DNA of 64,000 nt from Angomonas deanei (lineage: Eukaryota; Euglenozoa; Kinetoplastea; Trypanosomatida; Trypanosomatidae). This document shows positions 28,436-41,195 of this stretch, piece after piece. The position numbers and the translations under genes were made by a program. Each line of letters begins with the position of its first letter. The stretch's first letter is position 1. The notes under the pieces are model-generated. The model was not told where the DNA came from. It did no database searches and was given only the letters and a program-made list of their open reading frames with translations. The stretch lies in contig LR877151.1 of assembly GCA_903995115.1 (NCBI GenBank), positions 806,001 through 870,000 of the forward strand, read 5' to 3'.

Positions 28436-31400
28436 TTAATAAATGAAGTACGGCGAAAAAAATAAAAACTGTAACGGTGTTATTTGTTTATTATTATTAT
28501 TATTATTATTAGGAATCGTCAAATATTTGGAAGTAATTTGATTCCATTGTGCCAATTGCATTTTTAGTAAAGGATCTATTTTTATATTATTTTGATTATT
28601 ATTATTATTTAGAATGGATTGAAATCGTTCTTCTTCTTTTCTGTATTGTTCAATTTTTTGAATCAGTTTTGTTTTGGCGTTTAAAAGTAAATTTCGCGCT
28701 AACAAATTACGATCAAATGTATTACTATTGTAAAGTGGCACCAAACTCTGATTTTGATTATTATTATTTTTTAATTTTTGCTGAATGTTATTGATTTGAC
28801 TCGAAAATTGTTTACTCCACTGAAACGCACTTTTTAGTAATAAATCGGTTTTATTATCGTTTGAATGGAATTCGTTAAAAGTGGGAATAAAACTTTGAAA
28901 TAACGTATAAAATAAATCTTTTACTTCGATGAAATTGTAAAAAAAAGACGTGGCGCCATTTTTTTTAAAGACGTTTAACATATCTTCCAACAGTTGATAA
29001 TTATTATTACTCTTTTGACTATTTTCTTCCATTTTCACTCGTTTTTCATTCTTTTCCACTGGCGTGTCACTTAGTAATTTTAATAATAAGAGTAATCCAT
29101 CCTTACTGTGTGGATCATTCTCATTATTATTATTCCGCAACAAGTGCCCCAACAACTGTAGCGGATCTGCGCTGCCATCACTACTACTATTAGAATTATT
29201 ATTATTTTGAAGTAGACTCATAATCGTATAATTATTATTACTGTTGTGATTATTATTATTATTTTCCAACATGACGCTGTAACTAACGGCGCGTATCGCG
29301 AGGGCCCCTTCCATACAAAGAGAGGAAACTTTACTCGTCAGATACCCGTCGGAGACCACGTAATCAAAAAAATACTGAATCGCTTCCCAAGACGCATTCT
29401 TCATATTATTATTATTTTCCAGTTGTATCTCTGGCAGTACGACACCAGAACGGATAGAGCAAGGAAGACGATGCACACCGTCTGGGGTGACACCCGGAGG
29501 ACACAAGATATCATTATTATTATTATTATGATTAGAAAAATGAATTTGAAAAGCGCTACTCACCGCTGTCAACACGGAATAATGACGATGAAACTCATTT
29601 TCATTCAAAACAGCGGTTAACTTTCCAATAATAGAAATGGCATCGTTATTCGTATTACTATTTTTGTGCAATTGTAAAAACGTGTGGTAGGCTTCCACGT
29701 AGCTAGGAAACCACTCTAACGAATAAAACTGATACCGAATCTGATTCATTAAGAATTCCGCTTCGGATGAAAAACGAACCGGAAATTTCACCACATTATT
29801 ATTATTTTGATTATTATTATTATTATTGTTGGATAGTTCACACGTCAGAAGAGAGTTATGATTGACCAGCATAGGGCCGTCACTGTGTTGGTATAGCTGC
29901 TCTTTCTGTTTGGTTTGCCACTCTCTCATTTTTAAAAAACCTTGGCTAAAAAAAGGGGCCAGCTGACGCAGCAGGGTGGTCACCAGACTAGGGGTGCGTA
30001 ACTGCGAATAAACCAGCAGAGCCGCGAACACTACCTCTAACCGATACCGCTCCAGTAATTCTTCCACCCGCTCTGCCGTCATGGAAATACTTTTTTATTA
30101 TTCGTATTGTTATGGATGCAGGCACGTAACTGAACGGTCATGGGTAGAATACTCACCGCACTGTCCACTAGACTGACGAACTCCTCGTTATAGCGGATGG
30201 CATCGACGCTACCGATTTGAGTAAAGTATTGTACAATTTTTTCGCCCGCTTCCTTGTAGTAGGGCGGAAAGTCTGAAAAAAGTGTGCTTTTATTTTTGCC
30301 GTTTCGTTTTCGTTTTCTTCCGCTACTTTCCTCGTCGTCCTCGTCATTGTTATTATGAGGATTGTCAGAAAGTAGTTGTAACGCTTCCAACTGCCTGTCA
30401 TAGGAGGCGGGCAAAAAGTTCGCAAACCGTTCTTTAAAAGTACGTCGCGATACTTGTAACAATAATACATCAAACAACCAATCCGAGGAGTAACAAACCG
30501 CGTAGGGGCAACAAGAAATGATAGTATTCTCATTTTCATTATTTTTATTAGAATCGAAAATGGGTTCCGTTGGTACTTGTTGATGTTTCTTCTCCAATAG
30601 TTTCGTATACCGTTTCACCGAGGACCACGGCCACTCAAAACCAGTCTGCTGCAATAACGATGGAAATAAATGTGACAAAAATATATCCGCCTCCGACGAC
30701 AACAAACCTCTTTTTGTTTGTAATAGTTGGAGATGACTCCACAGAAAGTTATCCTTATTATTATTATTGATGGGAAGTGTGTTAGTGCCATTGCCAATCA
30801 CCATAGAATAGAGAAGAAGATTCATTGTATAGGTAATACTAGTCGTCACATGCGTGGTGAACACATTATTATTATTATTGCTATCTTTGGCGGCGGTGGG
30901 TGTCAGTAAAGGGAACTTGGCCAGTAGAAGGGCACCGTGGTGGACGACGGTCATCCAGCTGCTGGCATTCTTATTATGATTATTATTGTTATGATTCTCA
31001 TACGCCAAAGATTGTTGCACCACCGTGTGGATCTGCACACTTAATAGAAAACTGTACAATAATGAAAACTCAATTACTGTAGTGATAACCGCTAAAAGGG
31101 AATTTAATAATTTAGGATTGGGGTTCTTTTCATGAGATTGAATAGCCTCTAAAATATACTGTTCATTTTCTTTATTGTTGTATTCGTCAAACAGATAAAT
31201 AAAAAGTAACTTTGTGGTTTGTAAAACCGTTTTGTAACCGTTTAATAACACAAAAAAGGTATACAACTTCGTTTTATGAAAAGTTGTTTCTTTTTCAGGA
31301 AACGTAAATAAAAGCGGCAACAAGTTTTTATTTTCTGATAAAAAGTAGTACTGCTCTTCGTATAACGTGGCATAACTTTTATTAGTATTATGATTGGAAT

Positions 31401-31761
31401 ATTTTTGGCTGGCCTCTTGCAATAGGGTTTCTAAAGGTTTTATTGTTTGTTGATCCGAGGTGAACAGCTCGATGAGGTCACACGCACAGAGAACACTGAA
31501 CACGTCGAAAAAACTAGCATCCTGATTTTTTTCATTGTTTGCCTCCTTATTAAGATTTGTTTTCATTTCTGTGATGATTTCTTTCTTTTCACTTGTTAAC
31601 ACATCTTTCAGAGTTAGCGTTTCGTACTCTATCGAGTATAACGTTTGTAAAAAAGAAGTAAATCTACTTTTATGTTTTTCATTATTGCTATTAATATTCT
31701 TTTGGAAGTAGTAATGCCACGCGCAGTACTTGAAGGATTGCGCTAAATCGGAAGCGGACAT
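28436..31761 (-). CDS. Large unrecognised helical protein with Asn runs, split in two frames
   Basis: Two frames, 30079-31761 (560 residues from ATG MSASDLAQSFKYCAWHYYF) and 28436-30082 (548 residues), overlap by four bases. At the T6 run at 30091-30096 the first could pass smoothly into the second (NNKK to SISMTAERVEELLERY), so I read them as one gene of about 1,110 residues. The sequence is rich in amphipathic helices and aromatic residues (KLYTFFVLLNGYKTVLQTT, FAALLVYSQLRTPSLVTTLL), interrupted by poly-Asn. It has a basic patch (SSGRKRKRNGKNK) that could be a nuclear signal. The helical-repeat look suggests a HEAT/ARM-like scaffold, but I recognise no family. The 5' part is unusually AT-rich for this window. 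Confidence 0.6.
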
Positions 31762-32156
31762 AAGGGGCAATACTGTTCTTTCTTTTTTAAATTCTAATTT
31801 TTAAAAGGGAAAGGAGGAAAAAAGTGAATCTTTGTAAAACGTTATTTTTATTGATTTATGTTTCAAGTTAAATGGACAATTCTGTTTTTCTTTTTCTTTT
31901 TTTTTCTTCCTACCAACTAACTAACTATATTTTTTTTTGTGTTTTTCTTTTTTCTGTAAATCTTTGATAAATATTTTGAAACCGGAAAGGAAACCTAAGA
32001 TCGATCATACACAACTAAAGTAAAAAATGTATGAAAATAAGAAAGCGTTTTCGTTTTTTTGCGATATATAGATATAAACTAATAAAAAGAAAAAAAAAAC
32101 GCAATACTTTTTTTTATTCCCATTTTGTCAAAATGTTTTTTTTTTTTTTTGTGTCA
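31762..32156. other. AT-rich intergenic region, no gene seen
   Basis: About 395 bases of A/T-rich sequence with pyrimidine-rich stretches on the plus strand, corresponding to A-rich sequence on the coding strand. No open frame, RNA gene or repeat is recognisable. It should contain the 3' UTR of the IF1 gene's upstream junction and the poly(A)/splice signals between the two genes. Confidence 0.5.
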
Positions 32157-32510
32157 TTAGTCATCATCCTCAAGATCCTTCATCTTCTTGTGGAGGTCTT
32201 CCATCTGCTTCTTGAGGGCCTTGAGCTCATCGTCCTTCTCCTTCTTAATGTTTTCAATCTTCTTGTCGTGGTGCTCGTTCACCTTCTTGAGAAGAAGGCG
32301 CATGCGCTCGAGGTCCTTCTGACGGGCGTAGTGCTCCTCCGGGGCGAGAATGTTCTCATCGAGCTCGGCCTCGAGCCAACGCTCCTCGTCACCGAGCTTG
32401 ATGTTCTCGGCGGCACGCTTGTTGGTGTAGTTGGAGCCGAAGCGCATGGGGGACACCATGGCAAGACCGAGGACGGAGCGGCGGGCGCAGAAGAGGGCAA
32501 GACGCTGCAT
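32157..32510 (-). CDS. IF1: Mitochondrial F1-ATPase inhibitor, IF1 family
   Basis: A 117-residue protein with a basic, Arg-rich N-terminus (MQRLALFCARRSVLGLAM) typical of a mitochondrial presequence. A short inhibitory-type segment follows (GDEERWLEAELDENILAPEE), then a long C-terminal coiled coil (DLERMRLLLKKVNEHHDKKI and EKDDELKALKKQMEDLHKKM) ending in acidic EDDD. This order (presequence, inhibitory helix, antiparallel dimerisation coil) is that of IF1, which blocks ATP hydrolysis by mitochondrial F1 when the proton gradient collapses. Length agrees with IF1 proteins. The ATG at 32510 is the only sensible start. Family assignment is by layout and the inhibitory-region pattern; a different small mitochondrial coiled-coil protein cannot be fully excluded. 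Confidence 0.75.
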   Translation of the reverse strand: MQRLALFCARRSVLGLAMVSPMRFGSNYTNKRAAENIKLGDEERWLEAELDENILAPEEHYARQKDLERMRLLLKKVNEHHDKKIENIKKEKDDELKALKKQMEDLHKKMKDLEDDD

Positions 32511-32553
32511 GAGGATGAAAAAGAGTTTTTTTTTTTTTGAGACTTCAAAAAAC

Positions 32554-32573
32554 CTTTAAAAGAGACAAGAAAT
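32554..32573 (-). promoter_or_regulatory. Predicted trans-splice acceptor of the IF1 gene
   Basis: On the minus strand TTTCTTGTCTCTTTTAAAG provides a pyrimidine tract with an AG at plus 32554-32555. It gives a leader of about 43 nt before the ATG at 32510. Confidence 0.4.
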
Positions 32574-32653
32574 ATCATTGTGTTTTGTTGTTTTTGGCGT
32601 CTGGATGGAAATAAGAAAGAACAATAAAAACCAATAGTGATAATGAATAGATT

Positions 32654-35086
32654 TCAATTCGTTTTATATTGTGAGGATGATTGGTTATCATTAGTATTAT
32701 TTAATGATCGTCGCCCCCATCGCCGCGGCGAGTACATTTTGATCCAACGAAACGGTCCCCACCGACCGTCGCGCCATCTTCTCTTTCCCTTCTTCTGATC
32801 ACTCCACTTTTTCTGTTTTCGACTAATATCCCCGGCGTGTATCTTCGCCGTGACATCTTTGCGATAGGCCTTGATGGTCTCACGGCCAATAATCTTACCA
32901 CCAATGAGCGCTTGGATGGGGAGGTCGACGGTGGAGCGAAGGAGATTACTCTTGAGAGAGGTGAGCACCCGCCGGGCGTGCGCCGGTGCCTCCTGCCGCG
33001 GGGCAATCAGAGAGAGGGCTGAGATCTTGGCCTTGTTGATGACAATATCCACCTTGACAAGGTCGGCCTGCACGTAGATGGGGTCGTCGTACTCTAAGGC
33101 GGCGTACCCGCGGGAGAGACTCTTGATAGCGCTGAAGTAGCCTCGCGCGAGGTCGGCGAGTGGCATCGTGTAGCGCACCAACACCCGTGCGTCATCGAGC
33201 ACCCGCATATCGTCCTGCACCCCGCGGAAGTCTTGCAAAGCTGCTTGATTGATCGCATTGAAATAGTCTCTGGGGGTGACGACGGTGGCGTGGACGATGG
33301 GCTCGAGGTAGGCGTCGGCCCCTTCGTGTGGCCAGACCCAGTTCTCTACGGAGAGTGGTTGTTGCTGCTGCGGGTCCTCGGGGTCCGCCCCCCGTGGGAC
33401 GTAGCGGTACTGTACCTGCGGCGGTGTCATGAGCACGGTCTGGTCGAACTCTGCCAGTAAGCGCTCCTTGAAGACTTGCATGTGAAGCAGCCCTAGGAAG
33501 CCCAGCTGTAGCCCTGCGCCCAGTGCCTGACACTGGAGCGTGTCCACTGTCACAGAGGGATCGTTGATACAGAGGAGGTCTACTGCCTCTCGCAGACGGG
33601 AGATGCTACCTTCCTCGTCGGGGTAGAAGCCAGCGAACACCACCGGCTGTGCCTGCTTGAAGCCAGGCACGGGATAGATCTTGTACTTATCCTGCTTCTC
33701 CTCCTCCTCTTGTGCATTCTTTGCTTTTTCATTCACCTCCGTCGGACTCGCCAAGGAAAACTTCTTGATGGGGACCGTGCAGAGCGTGTCACCAATCCGT
33801 ATATCTTTCTTGCTCAACCCCGGCAGGAACACGTAACCCACCATCCCCGCGGTCAGAGCGTAGGTAGGGTGTAACACGGGATGAATGATACCTACCTCTC
33901 GCACCTCAAAGTACTTTCTGGAATGAAAGAAGGTGACGGTGGTGCCGGCGGTGACAGTGCCGTCCATGACACGGACGAGGCAGTAGACCCCACCGGTCGC
34001 CAGTGCCGCCCCGCCCTTGCGTAAGTCGTTGCGGTTGTCTCCTCCCTCATTGGCGTCCGACAGCATCTGCTGCATCCCGCTGCTCTCCGCGGTCCAACAA
34101 TCAAACAGTAAGGCACGCAGCGGGACGAGCGACTCCTCCGCCTGCCGCCGCTGCTCGCTCTCGGGGTGCATGCTGGGGTGCTGGCACATGTCCGACAGTC
34201 CTTCCCGTCCTTGTGGGGGCGGTACACGGTCTAAGATCGCCTCTAGTACTGCCTCCACTCCTTTCTTTGCCTTGGCGCTCGTCAGCACCACTTCCCGTCG
34301 CAGCAGTCCTGTGCTGTCCTCCAGCTGCTGCAGCGTGCGGTCCACCTGGGTATCGGAGAGCACCTGGTCGAGCTTGGTGAGAATAGGGACGACGGTGAGG
34401 TCGTGGTCGAGCGCGGCGTAGAACTGCGCCATCGTCTGCGCCTCTACCCCTTGACAGACGTCGAGCAGCAGCAGCGCCGCCTCGCTGGCACTGAGACTGC
34501 GGGAGACCTCGTACTGGAAGTCCACATGACCCGGGGTGTCGATGAGATTGACAAGGAACTCTTCCTCCGTGTCGTCTGGCTTCTTCCGCTTCAGAAAGAT
34601 GGAACAGGTCTGTGCCTTGATGGTGATGCCACGCTCCTTTTCTACCGACAGCCGGTCTGTAAAGGCACCGGTTGCCCCTTCTGGCAACAGTCCCGCCCGC
34701 CGCAGGATCGCGTCCGTGAGGGTGGTTTTGCCGTGATCGACGTGCGCGACCACACTCACGTTACGAATGTACTTGGGATCAAAACTACGGAGCATCTTCT
34801 TCTTGTAGGCCATGATCTCAGTAGGGGTGGAAGGGTAGGGCCGTGGTGCGCCCTCAATGAGATGTGCATCTGGCGGGATTTCATACTTGGAGACAAAGTG
34901 ACTTTCCTGACCACCACTATTACTGTTGGCCCGTCTGGCGGTGCAGAGGGCTGCCCTACTGAAGGTGGGACTCACCGATAGTATTTCACTATTCCTTCTC
35001 AGTGCGGTGTGATGTGTGTGCAATGTGTTTTTCTGACCTCGCAGGAGGAAAAAGGCACATCCGGTCAATCGCACTCGACGCCGCAT
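32654..35086 (-). CDS. GUF1: Mitochondrial translation GTPase GUF1 (EF4/LepA)
   Basis: An 810-residue LepA-family GTPase with an Arg-rich N-terminal extension of about 100 residues consistent with mitochondrial import. G1 is AHVDHGKTT (114-122), the switch I region is [11 protein letters not shown]3 is DTPGHVDF (183-190) and G4 is TKLD (237-240). Domain II and the LepA-specific C-terminal part follow, ending in [20 protein letters not shown], the signature LepA tail block, then a basic extension. In bacteria and mitochondria the protein acts on ribosomes that have stalled or mistranslocated. It is longer than bacterial LepA (about 600) because of the presequence and insertions near 290-370 and 440-470. 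The frame is intact from the ATG at 35086. Confidence 0.94.
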   Translation of the reverse strand: MRRRVRLTGCAFFLLRGQKNTLHTHHTALRRNSEILSVSPTFSRAALCTARRANSNSGGQESHFVSKYEIPPDAHLIEGAPRPYPSTPTEIMAYKKKMLRSFDPKYIRNVSVVAHVDHGKTTLTDAILRRAGLLPEGATGAFTDRLSVEKERGITIKAQTCSIFLKRKKPDDTEEEFLVNLIDTPGHVDFQYEVSRSLSASEAALLLLDVCQGVEAQTMAQFYAALDHDLTVVPILTKLDQVLSDTQVDRTLQQLEDSTGLLRREVVLTSAKAKKGVEAVLEAILDRVPPPQGREGLSDMCQHPSMHPESEQRRQAEESLVPLRALLFDCWTAESSGMQQMLSDANEGGDNRNDLRKGGAALATGGVYCLVRVMDGTVTAGTTVTFFHSRKYFEVREVGIIHPVLHPTYALTAGMVGYVFLPGLSKKDIRIGDTLCTVPIKKFSLASPTEVNEKAKNAQEEEEKQDKYKIYPVPGFKQAQPVVFAGFYPDEEGSISRLREAVDLLCINDPSVTVDTLQCQALGAGLQLGFLGLLHMQVFKERLLAEFDQTVLMTPPQVQYRYVPRGADPEDPQQQQPLSVENWVWPHEGADAYLEPIVHATVVTPRDYFNAINQAALQDFRGVQDDMRVLDDARVLVRYTMPLADLARGYFSAIKSLSRGYAALEYDDPIYVQADLVKVDIVINKAKISALSLIAPRQEAPAHARRVLTSLKSNLLRSTVDLPIQALIGGKIIGRETIKAYRKDVTAKIHAGDISRKQKKWSDQKKGKRRWRDGRWGPFRWIKMYSPRRWGRRSLNNTNDNQSSSQYKTN

Positions 35087-35347
35087 GTTGCCTTCACTAC
35101 TAGTATGGTATGTATCTCTCTTTTTTGTATAAGAAGGAGAGAGAGAAAGTGATAATGAGATAACATCTTGTTTTGAGCAAACATGACTTGAATAATAAAA
35201 AACATTTAACCGATGTCTTTTTGCTTTTTTCGTTTATCACTACATGGTGTGTTCAAACTATACATATATACATTCCGTAATGGCTATTACGCCTTTTTTT
35301 TCTATACACTTTTTTTTTTTTTTTAAGTTTAGAATTACAGTGTTGGT

Positions 35348-38300
35348 TTATTGTTTCCCTTGCGGCAACTGACGTAGACTGTTCTTAATCATCTCATCCT
35401 TCTTTCGCTTCAGTTCTACTTTACTCTTTGGTGCCCGCGGCACCGTTGAGGCTGGTGTGCTCTTCTGCATGTACGACGCATACGGGTCTACCTCCTCCTT
35501 TCCGGTCTGCTGACGATTATACGTGGCGGTGAGCGAGGCGGCAGGGGCGGTCGTCGCGGTGTGCGACTGTGCGGCCGCCACTCGGGTGGAGAGACTCTGC
35601 GCTAACGTGAGCGGCGGTGCCATCCCCCGCTGGGACGACTCCGGCGACAGCGGTACGACGACCGGCGGCGGACGGGTCTCACGGATGCGGGTGACGAGGA
35701 AGCGGTCGAGCAGCTGCACCTGACGCGTCTGGTGGGAGAGTTGGTCGAGATGGATAAGCTGACGTAGCTCCTGACTGCGGGTGTAGACGTCCTTGAGTAG
35801 CCCAGCAAGACAGCGGTAGTCCGTCGGGGTCGGCCGCATGCCGACTGCGCGTTCTGCTTCCTCCGCGGTGGGGGGCTCATCGTAAAATACCTGCGCCACC
35901 TCCGCCATTGCCAGACAGACCTCGTCGTTAAAGAGAGAGGGAAGGGCTACGAGCAGCACGAGCACGGCACGATCAGCGGGCGTCAGAGAGCTCGCGATGG
36001 GGTGTGCGCTAGTCGGCGTGAAGTGCTCCAATCCAGCGGAGAAGAGGCAGGCATACACCTTCATACCGATGGGCAGTATCGACCGGATCAACTCCTCCGT
36101 CGTCGCCAGCCGCTGTGCCTCGCACTCCTCATCGGTGAAGGAACTGAGTAGCGTTAACTTCTCTAGGATGGCCTCCTTCTCACTGTCGCCTAGTGTGCTG
36201 AGGAGCTCATCTGCGGAGACCCCTGGGTCCTCTGACTCGCGCAGGTAACGGTCGTAGAGGAGCACATCCTCCATGTAACGGTCGTAGAGGAGCACATCCT
36301 CCATGCGCAAGGCACCCCCGTCAGCGGATAGTTTGCGAACTAACAAACGGCGAATGAACTCTTTTTTGAAACTCTCCCGCACCATTTTGCGGACGTTAAT
36401 GTGCAGTAACTGCAATCCCATCTTTGCGCCCCCAAAGGCCGCCGATCCCTCCTCCTCGTCCTCTTCCTCTTCCGTTCCGTCTTGCTGAAACAACTTGACA
36501 TCGGCCTCGAATAACTTGAGCAATAGCTGTACTGCGCTCAGGTGGGTCTCGTCGCGTCCCTCCAGCTCCAGCCGCAGCAGACGGTGGCAGTGCCAGTTCA
36601 GCAGCTCCTCCTTGGCGGCGTCGTGTTCGTAGATCAAATCCGAAAGAACGGAAAGGGCAAAGATGAGGAGCTCGCGGTACTGTGTCTGTCGCTTCTCCAT
36701 CTTACCAGGGTAACCTTTCGCGGCCTCCGTAACCAGCTCCGCATCCGCCCGCCACACCTTGCCCAGGTCCACCTTGGCGAGATAACGAGCGGGTAGTGCC
36801 CGTGTCGCCACCGCGGCGGCCTCCACGACGGCCAACAACGCCTGTGTACCGCCTTCTAGTATGAAGTCGTCGGCGTTACTCTCGCACTGACAGACGTAAA
36901 TGCGGATGAGGTCTAACAAGTACAGTAGAATATCCATGTGATGGCGCAGGAGTGCCTCGGAGAGTGGGGCAGGTCCCTGCTGGGCGCACTTGGCCAACCA
37001 CCAGACAATCGCCGTCACGCCGCCACAATCCTTAAATAGGAAGGCAATTTGACTAGATTTCTGTCGTAGGGTGCTTTCTAATTCAATCACCGCGACAGGG
37101 GCACCACCCTCTATCGCCCGCCTCTTCTCCTCCAAGTCTTCCTGCTTGGAGAAGGTGCTGAGCGAGGGCAACTCGTGAATGGCGCCGACGAGCCCAGCGG
37201 CGGTGTTGCCGATATTCTTGAGCAGCGAGAGACACTCCAGCGCGAGGGTGTGGGCCGCTGGGGTCAGATACAAATCCTTCCCAGTGTCCGTCTCTCCACC
37301 GTTCGCTGTGCGGTAGATCCCTTCGAGCAATTCCGTCACCAGCGGCAACAACTCCTCGTTACAGGCAATCATTTCTTTCACGTCGGTGCCCCCGTGGCGG
37401 AGCAGCGCCGCCAGCACACGGAGGGCATCCCGCTTCTGCACCTCGAGGGAGTCTGGGGTGTCGTAGATATACTGTAGCGTGATCTGCACGCCGCCAGCAG
37501 CAAAGAAGTGTACGTCGGCACTCATCATCTCCTCCTGCTCCTCTTCTTCCTCCTCGTACATGGGCATCACCAGTATTTCAGGTTCCTCTCCGTCTAGGGA
37601 GGGTACGGAGAGGCGCTGATCACGGGCGGGCTCTAGCTTGAAGTCGGCGTCCTTGGGCTTGACGGGCACGACGGGCGGCTCCCCTCGTGTCACCCCATCC
37701 TCGGCATCGACGTAGCGGGAGCCTCGTCGGAGGGAACCTCTCAGCGTATCGAGCTTGTTCACCCCTGCGTCACTCTTGACCCTCTCCCGGCGGACAGTCT
37801 TGCCTTGCTTCAGCGCCGGCACGTCGACCGCCCGCAGTGGCTGCGTGGCGGTAATGAGAGAGGCGAGACAGCGCCACGCCTCGCCCTGCAGAAGAATGAG
37901 CTCCTCCCGTGTCCAGGCGGTGACGGCACTGTGATCACACCGTACATCGACATACATGAGCAACACGTCAATCAGCCCTAGCTGACACAAGTCGGTGATG
38001 ACCAACCCTTCTGGTAGGACCGGTGCCGTTATCACGCTATTCTCTGCCTGCCACTACTATTCTCACGCATCGCGGCACGGTGGCGGGTCATCAGCCCTTT
38101 CAGTACCGTCGCCTGCCAGGCCGCGAAACAGTCGAGCAGCTGCCACGCGAGTCGCTTGAACTCTACATTAGACTTACGTAGTGTGGGGGAGGCCACACCG
38201 GTAGAGCGCATGGAGTACAGCTTCTTCCTTTTTGGGTTAACAGTGGATTACGTGTCGCCGCGTGCTGAATTGAATTATTATTGTTTCCTCTGCTGTCGTC

Positions 38301-40431
38301 GTTACTCGATAGCAAGGGGGCGTTGAGCTCTGTTCCACAGGAAAGATCCAACAACAACAACACAAAAGCGTTGATGGCATCGATCGTCGCGGCCGGCGGA
38401 GGTGAAAGCGAGTTTAACAATTCAGCTTCATCGAAACTATTGTCGTTTTCATCCGCATAGCGAGCCAGCTTCTCCCGCCACACCTGTCCATCCGTTTTCA
38501 ACAACAGTGTGAAGAAGGTCACCAAGTCATTTCGCAAGTCCCGCTCCATGGACCGGTGGGACTGGTTCAGTAGGTTGACCAAGGAGAGGAACAGCCACTC
38601 CACGGCACCCTCCTCGTTATCGTACAGCAATACACGTGTGAGGGTCGTCGGTGCCTGTAGGGCAAGGGACCACAGCAGGTCCACACACAGCTGGGCACAG
38701 TGATCGCCAGGGGCGGTACAGCTCAGCGTGCGAGCCGCTAATATCGTCGCCCCAATCACCTCATTCTCCTCCGTCGTCGTCAGCGTGGTGGTCTTGCGTG
38801 TCATGCTGTGCGCCCCCTTTTCTACGCTTAACAGTCGTACGTCAAAGATGAGCTGTAGAATGAGCTCCAGCTCCTTCTCGTCGTCCTCCTGTCGCTGCAG
38901 TGCCGCCTGTTGCTGCCGTTCCTCCTCCGCCAGTCGGGCCTCTTCCTCCTCTTCGGTTTCCTTCTGAGAGGAAGAGGTGGTGGCCTTTGCGGGTGGTGGG
39001 TTAACCTTCTTTTCCATGGATAGGTGATTTAAGTTTTTGGCCGAGTCCAACCACAACCGCTCCTTCTCATCGTCGTCCTCCTGCGGCGGGGCATGTTCGT
39101 TCATAATTCCTTCCCACCGTGCCACCACTGCGGCGGTCATCTCTGAAAAGTTCAACGCATCATCCTTTATCGTTTGCAGTCGCACGGTATCCATCGTATT
39201 ATTATTATTGTTAACAGTCGCGGTGTCATTCTTACTTTGGTTCGTGGTGAGGGATAGTAGGTTTCTTGACAGCACTAGTCGGCCTATCTGAGACTTCATG
39301 GCGAGCAAGGCGTTCTTTCGTAGCTCCGTGGTCTCACTATGAGGAAGGGACGATGATTGTGTGAGGACACCAGACACTGCTCCACACACGGCGCTCACTG
39401 CCTCCCCCAAGACAGAGGAATCCTTTCCAGACAGACACAAGAGTGGGACTTGACATTTTTGTAATAATGCGTCTAGTGCCAAAAATAAAGTATTATTATT
39501 ATTATTATTGTGGTTGGGTTTGGACTCGGTTTGGGGAGACAGCTGCTTTGGCAGAGAGGAGATCACTGACGTCGACGAGTGTGGAAGAAAACACATTTTT
39601 ATTATCCTTATTATTTTCACCGTTTTCCTGTCGTCGTACCAGCGACGGAAGAAACGCCTCTAACGGCAGAATAGGAATCTCCTCCATACTATTATGATTA
39701 TTATTATAAGTATAATTATTATGGTGAGTCGTATTACTAAGTGGTAAATGCGAGTTGGTGGCGGCATAGTTATAATCCAAAAGTGTGTTATTATTATTAT
39801 TATTCGTTGGATTTTCCTTTTCTTGTTTGTTCCACTCCACGTGTATCTCTCCATGAGGGGCGTCTCGCAGCAATCGAACAAAGTATAAAATGACATCCGG
39901 CACGCCCGCAAGAATCATCCTCGGGGTAAAACCAAACTGCGCCTCCTCCTCTAGTAACTCTTTCAATAAAATAATATTACGATCTATATTATTATTGTTA
40001 TTCGTATTGTCAGATCGGATGTGGTGTAGCATGTCGGAGACGACACTTTCCCCGTGACGGGAGACTGCCTCTATCGCATGATGATGATGATGATCGTCGG
40101 ATTGTCCGTCGTCGTTTTCAGTATTACGATACGAAAGATTCAACTTTGCGGAAATGGCCTTCACCAGTTTTTCCGCTCGTTCTCTTTCTTGTTGGAAAAA
40201 GTTTTCCGAGCGTGGTTCGTTAGCGGCCATCAAACTTCTTCTTTTGGTGATATTCACCGTTCGTGTGGCGGTCATTGTATTATTATTATTATGGACGGCA
40301 GTGGTGGTGCTCACATAGGAAGAGGGGACTATTTTTTTTCCTGGCGTTGTTTTTTTGGTGGTACTAACGGTGTTCTTGTGCGTCGTCGATTTACCTTTTG
40401 GAACTGTGTTATTAAGTGTTGTACTTTTCAT
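35348..40431 (-). CDS. CFAP69-like ciliary/flagellar ARM-repeat protein, split over several frames
   Basis: Three long minus-strand frames (39505-40431, 38163-39620, 35348-38035) plus a short linking frame of about 58 codons (around 38050-38230) read together as one protein of about 1,690 residues. The middle part carries a segment close to CFAP69: VEWLFLSLVNLLNQSHRSME followed by RDLRNDLVTFFTLLLKTDGQ. The last part has the ARM-like helices and the CFAP69-type ending (HQTRQVQLLDRFLVTRIRET, then a basic helix). CFAP69 is a central-apparatus/flagellar protein in animals. The N-terminal part is Asn/His/Thr-rich with an ARM-like island (LLKELLEEEAQFGFTPRMIL). Frame changes fall near 39530, at the T5 run at 38229-38233, and near 38050. 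The first ATG is at 40431; codons upstream of it begin with TTG. Confidence 0.65.
36245..36304 (-). repeat. Perfect 30-nt tandem duplication inside the CFAP69-like gene
   Basis: The 30 bases at 36245-36274 are repeated exactly at 36275-36304, so the protein contains MEDVLLYDRY twice in a row. Being perfect and in frame, it looks recent. Confidence 0.95.
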
Positions 40432-41195
40432 TTTTTTAAATGTTTTCTGAAAAAGCAAAAACTAAAAGATATTTATTTTTCTGTTTGAAAAGAGGGGAAA
40501 AAAAGGTATGATATGTAAAAAATGATTCATGATAACAACCGTCAAAACGACAGAAATGAAAAATGAAAAAATAGAAACTTTTTTTAATTTTGTTGAGTGT
40601 GCCGAAATGAATCTTTTTTTTTTTTTTGAGGGAAATTTTTTATTTATAGTTTTGCCGTTTTATTAAATTAGTTTATAAAATTTTGTTGTCGTTTTTTTTT
40701 TCTAAGCGTCGGTAAAAATAGAAAAAAAAAGGGGTACGAACCAAAAAAAAAAAAAAGAAGATGCGAATTTACTTTTTTTTTTTTTGTCGTCTTTTGTTTT
40801 TTTTAAATAATAAAACCTCCGTGAGGCTATATTATTTATTGTTTTTCTTTTGTATTATTTATAAATCCTTTTTTTTTTTTTACATTATGATTGACTTCTT
40901 TGAACAGAAACAACATAAAAACACAGGGGCAAAAGTAAAAATTAAAAAACGAAATCTTTTGAAGGCCTTTTGACAAAATAATAAAAAAAACAAAACAGAT
41001 ATTTTTTTTTCCTTTTGAATCGTTAGTTTTCATTATTGTGTATAAAAAAAATTCTTTTTTTTTTAATATAGTTTTTTTTTTTTTTTCAATTATTTATTTT
41101 CATTCATTCATTTAATAAATAACAATAATAATAATATTAATTAGTATTATTCCTCCATGGTAAGTTTTTTTTTTTTTTTCTCTATCTCATGTGAA
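40432..41195. other. AT-rich intergenic region with dense poly-A/T runs
   Basis: About 760 bases, very A/T-rich, with homopolymers of 9-15 bases near 40616, 40696, 40743, 40770, 40870 and 41070. A 70-codon plus-strand frame near 40761 is Phe/Lys-rich and looks like a composition artefact. I see no RNA gene or element. Confidence 0.6.
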
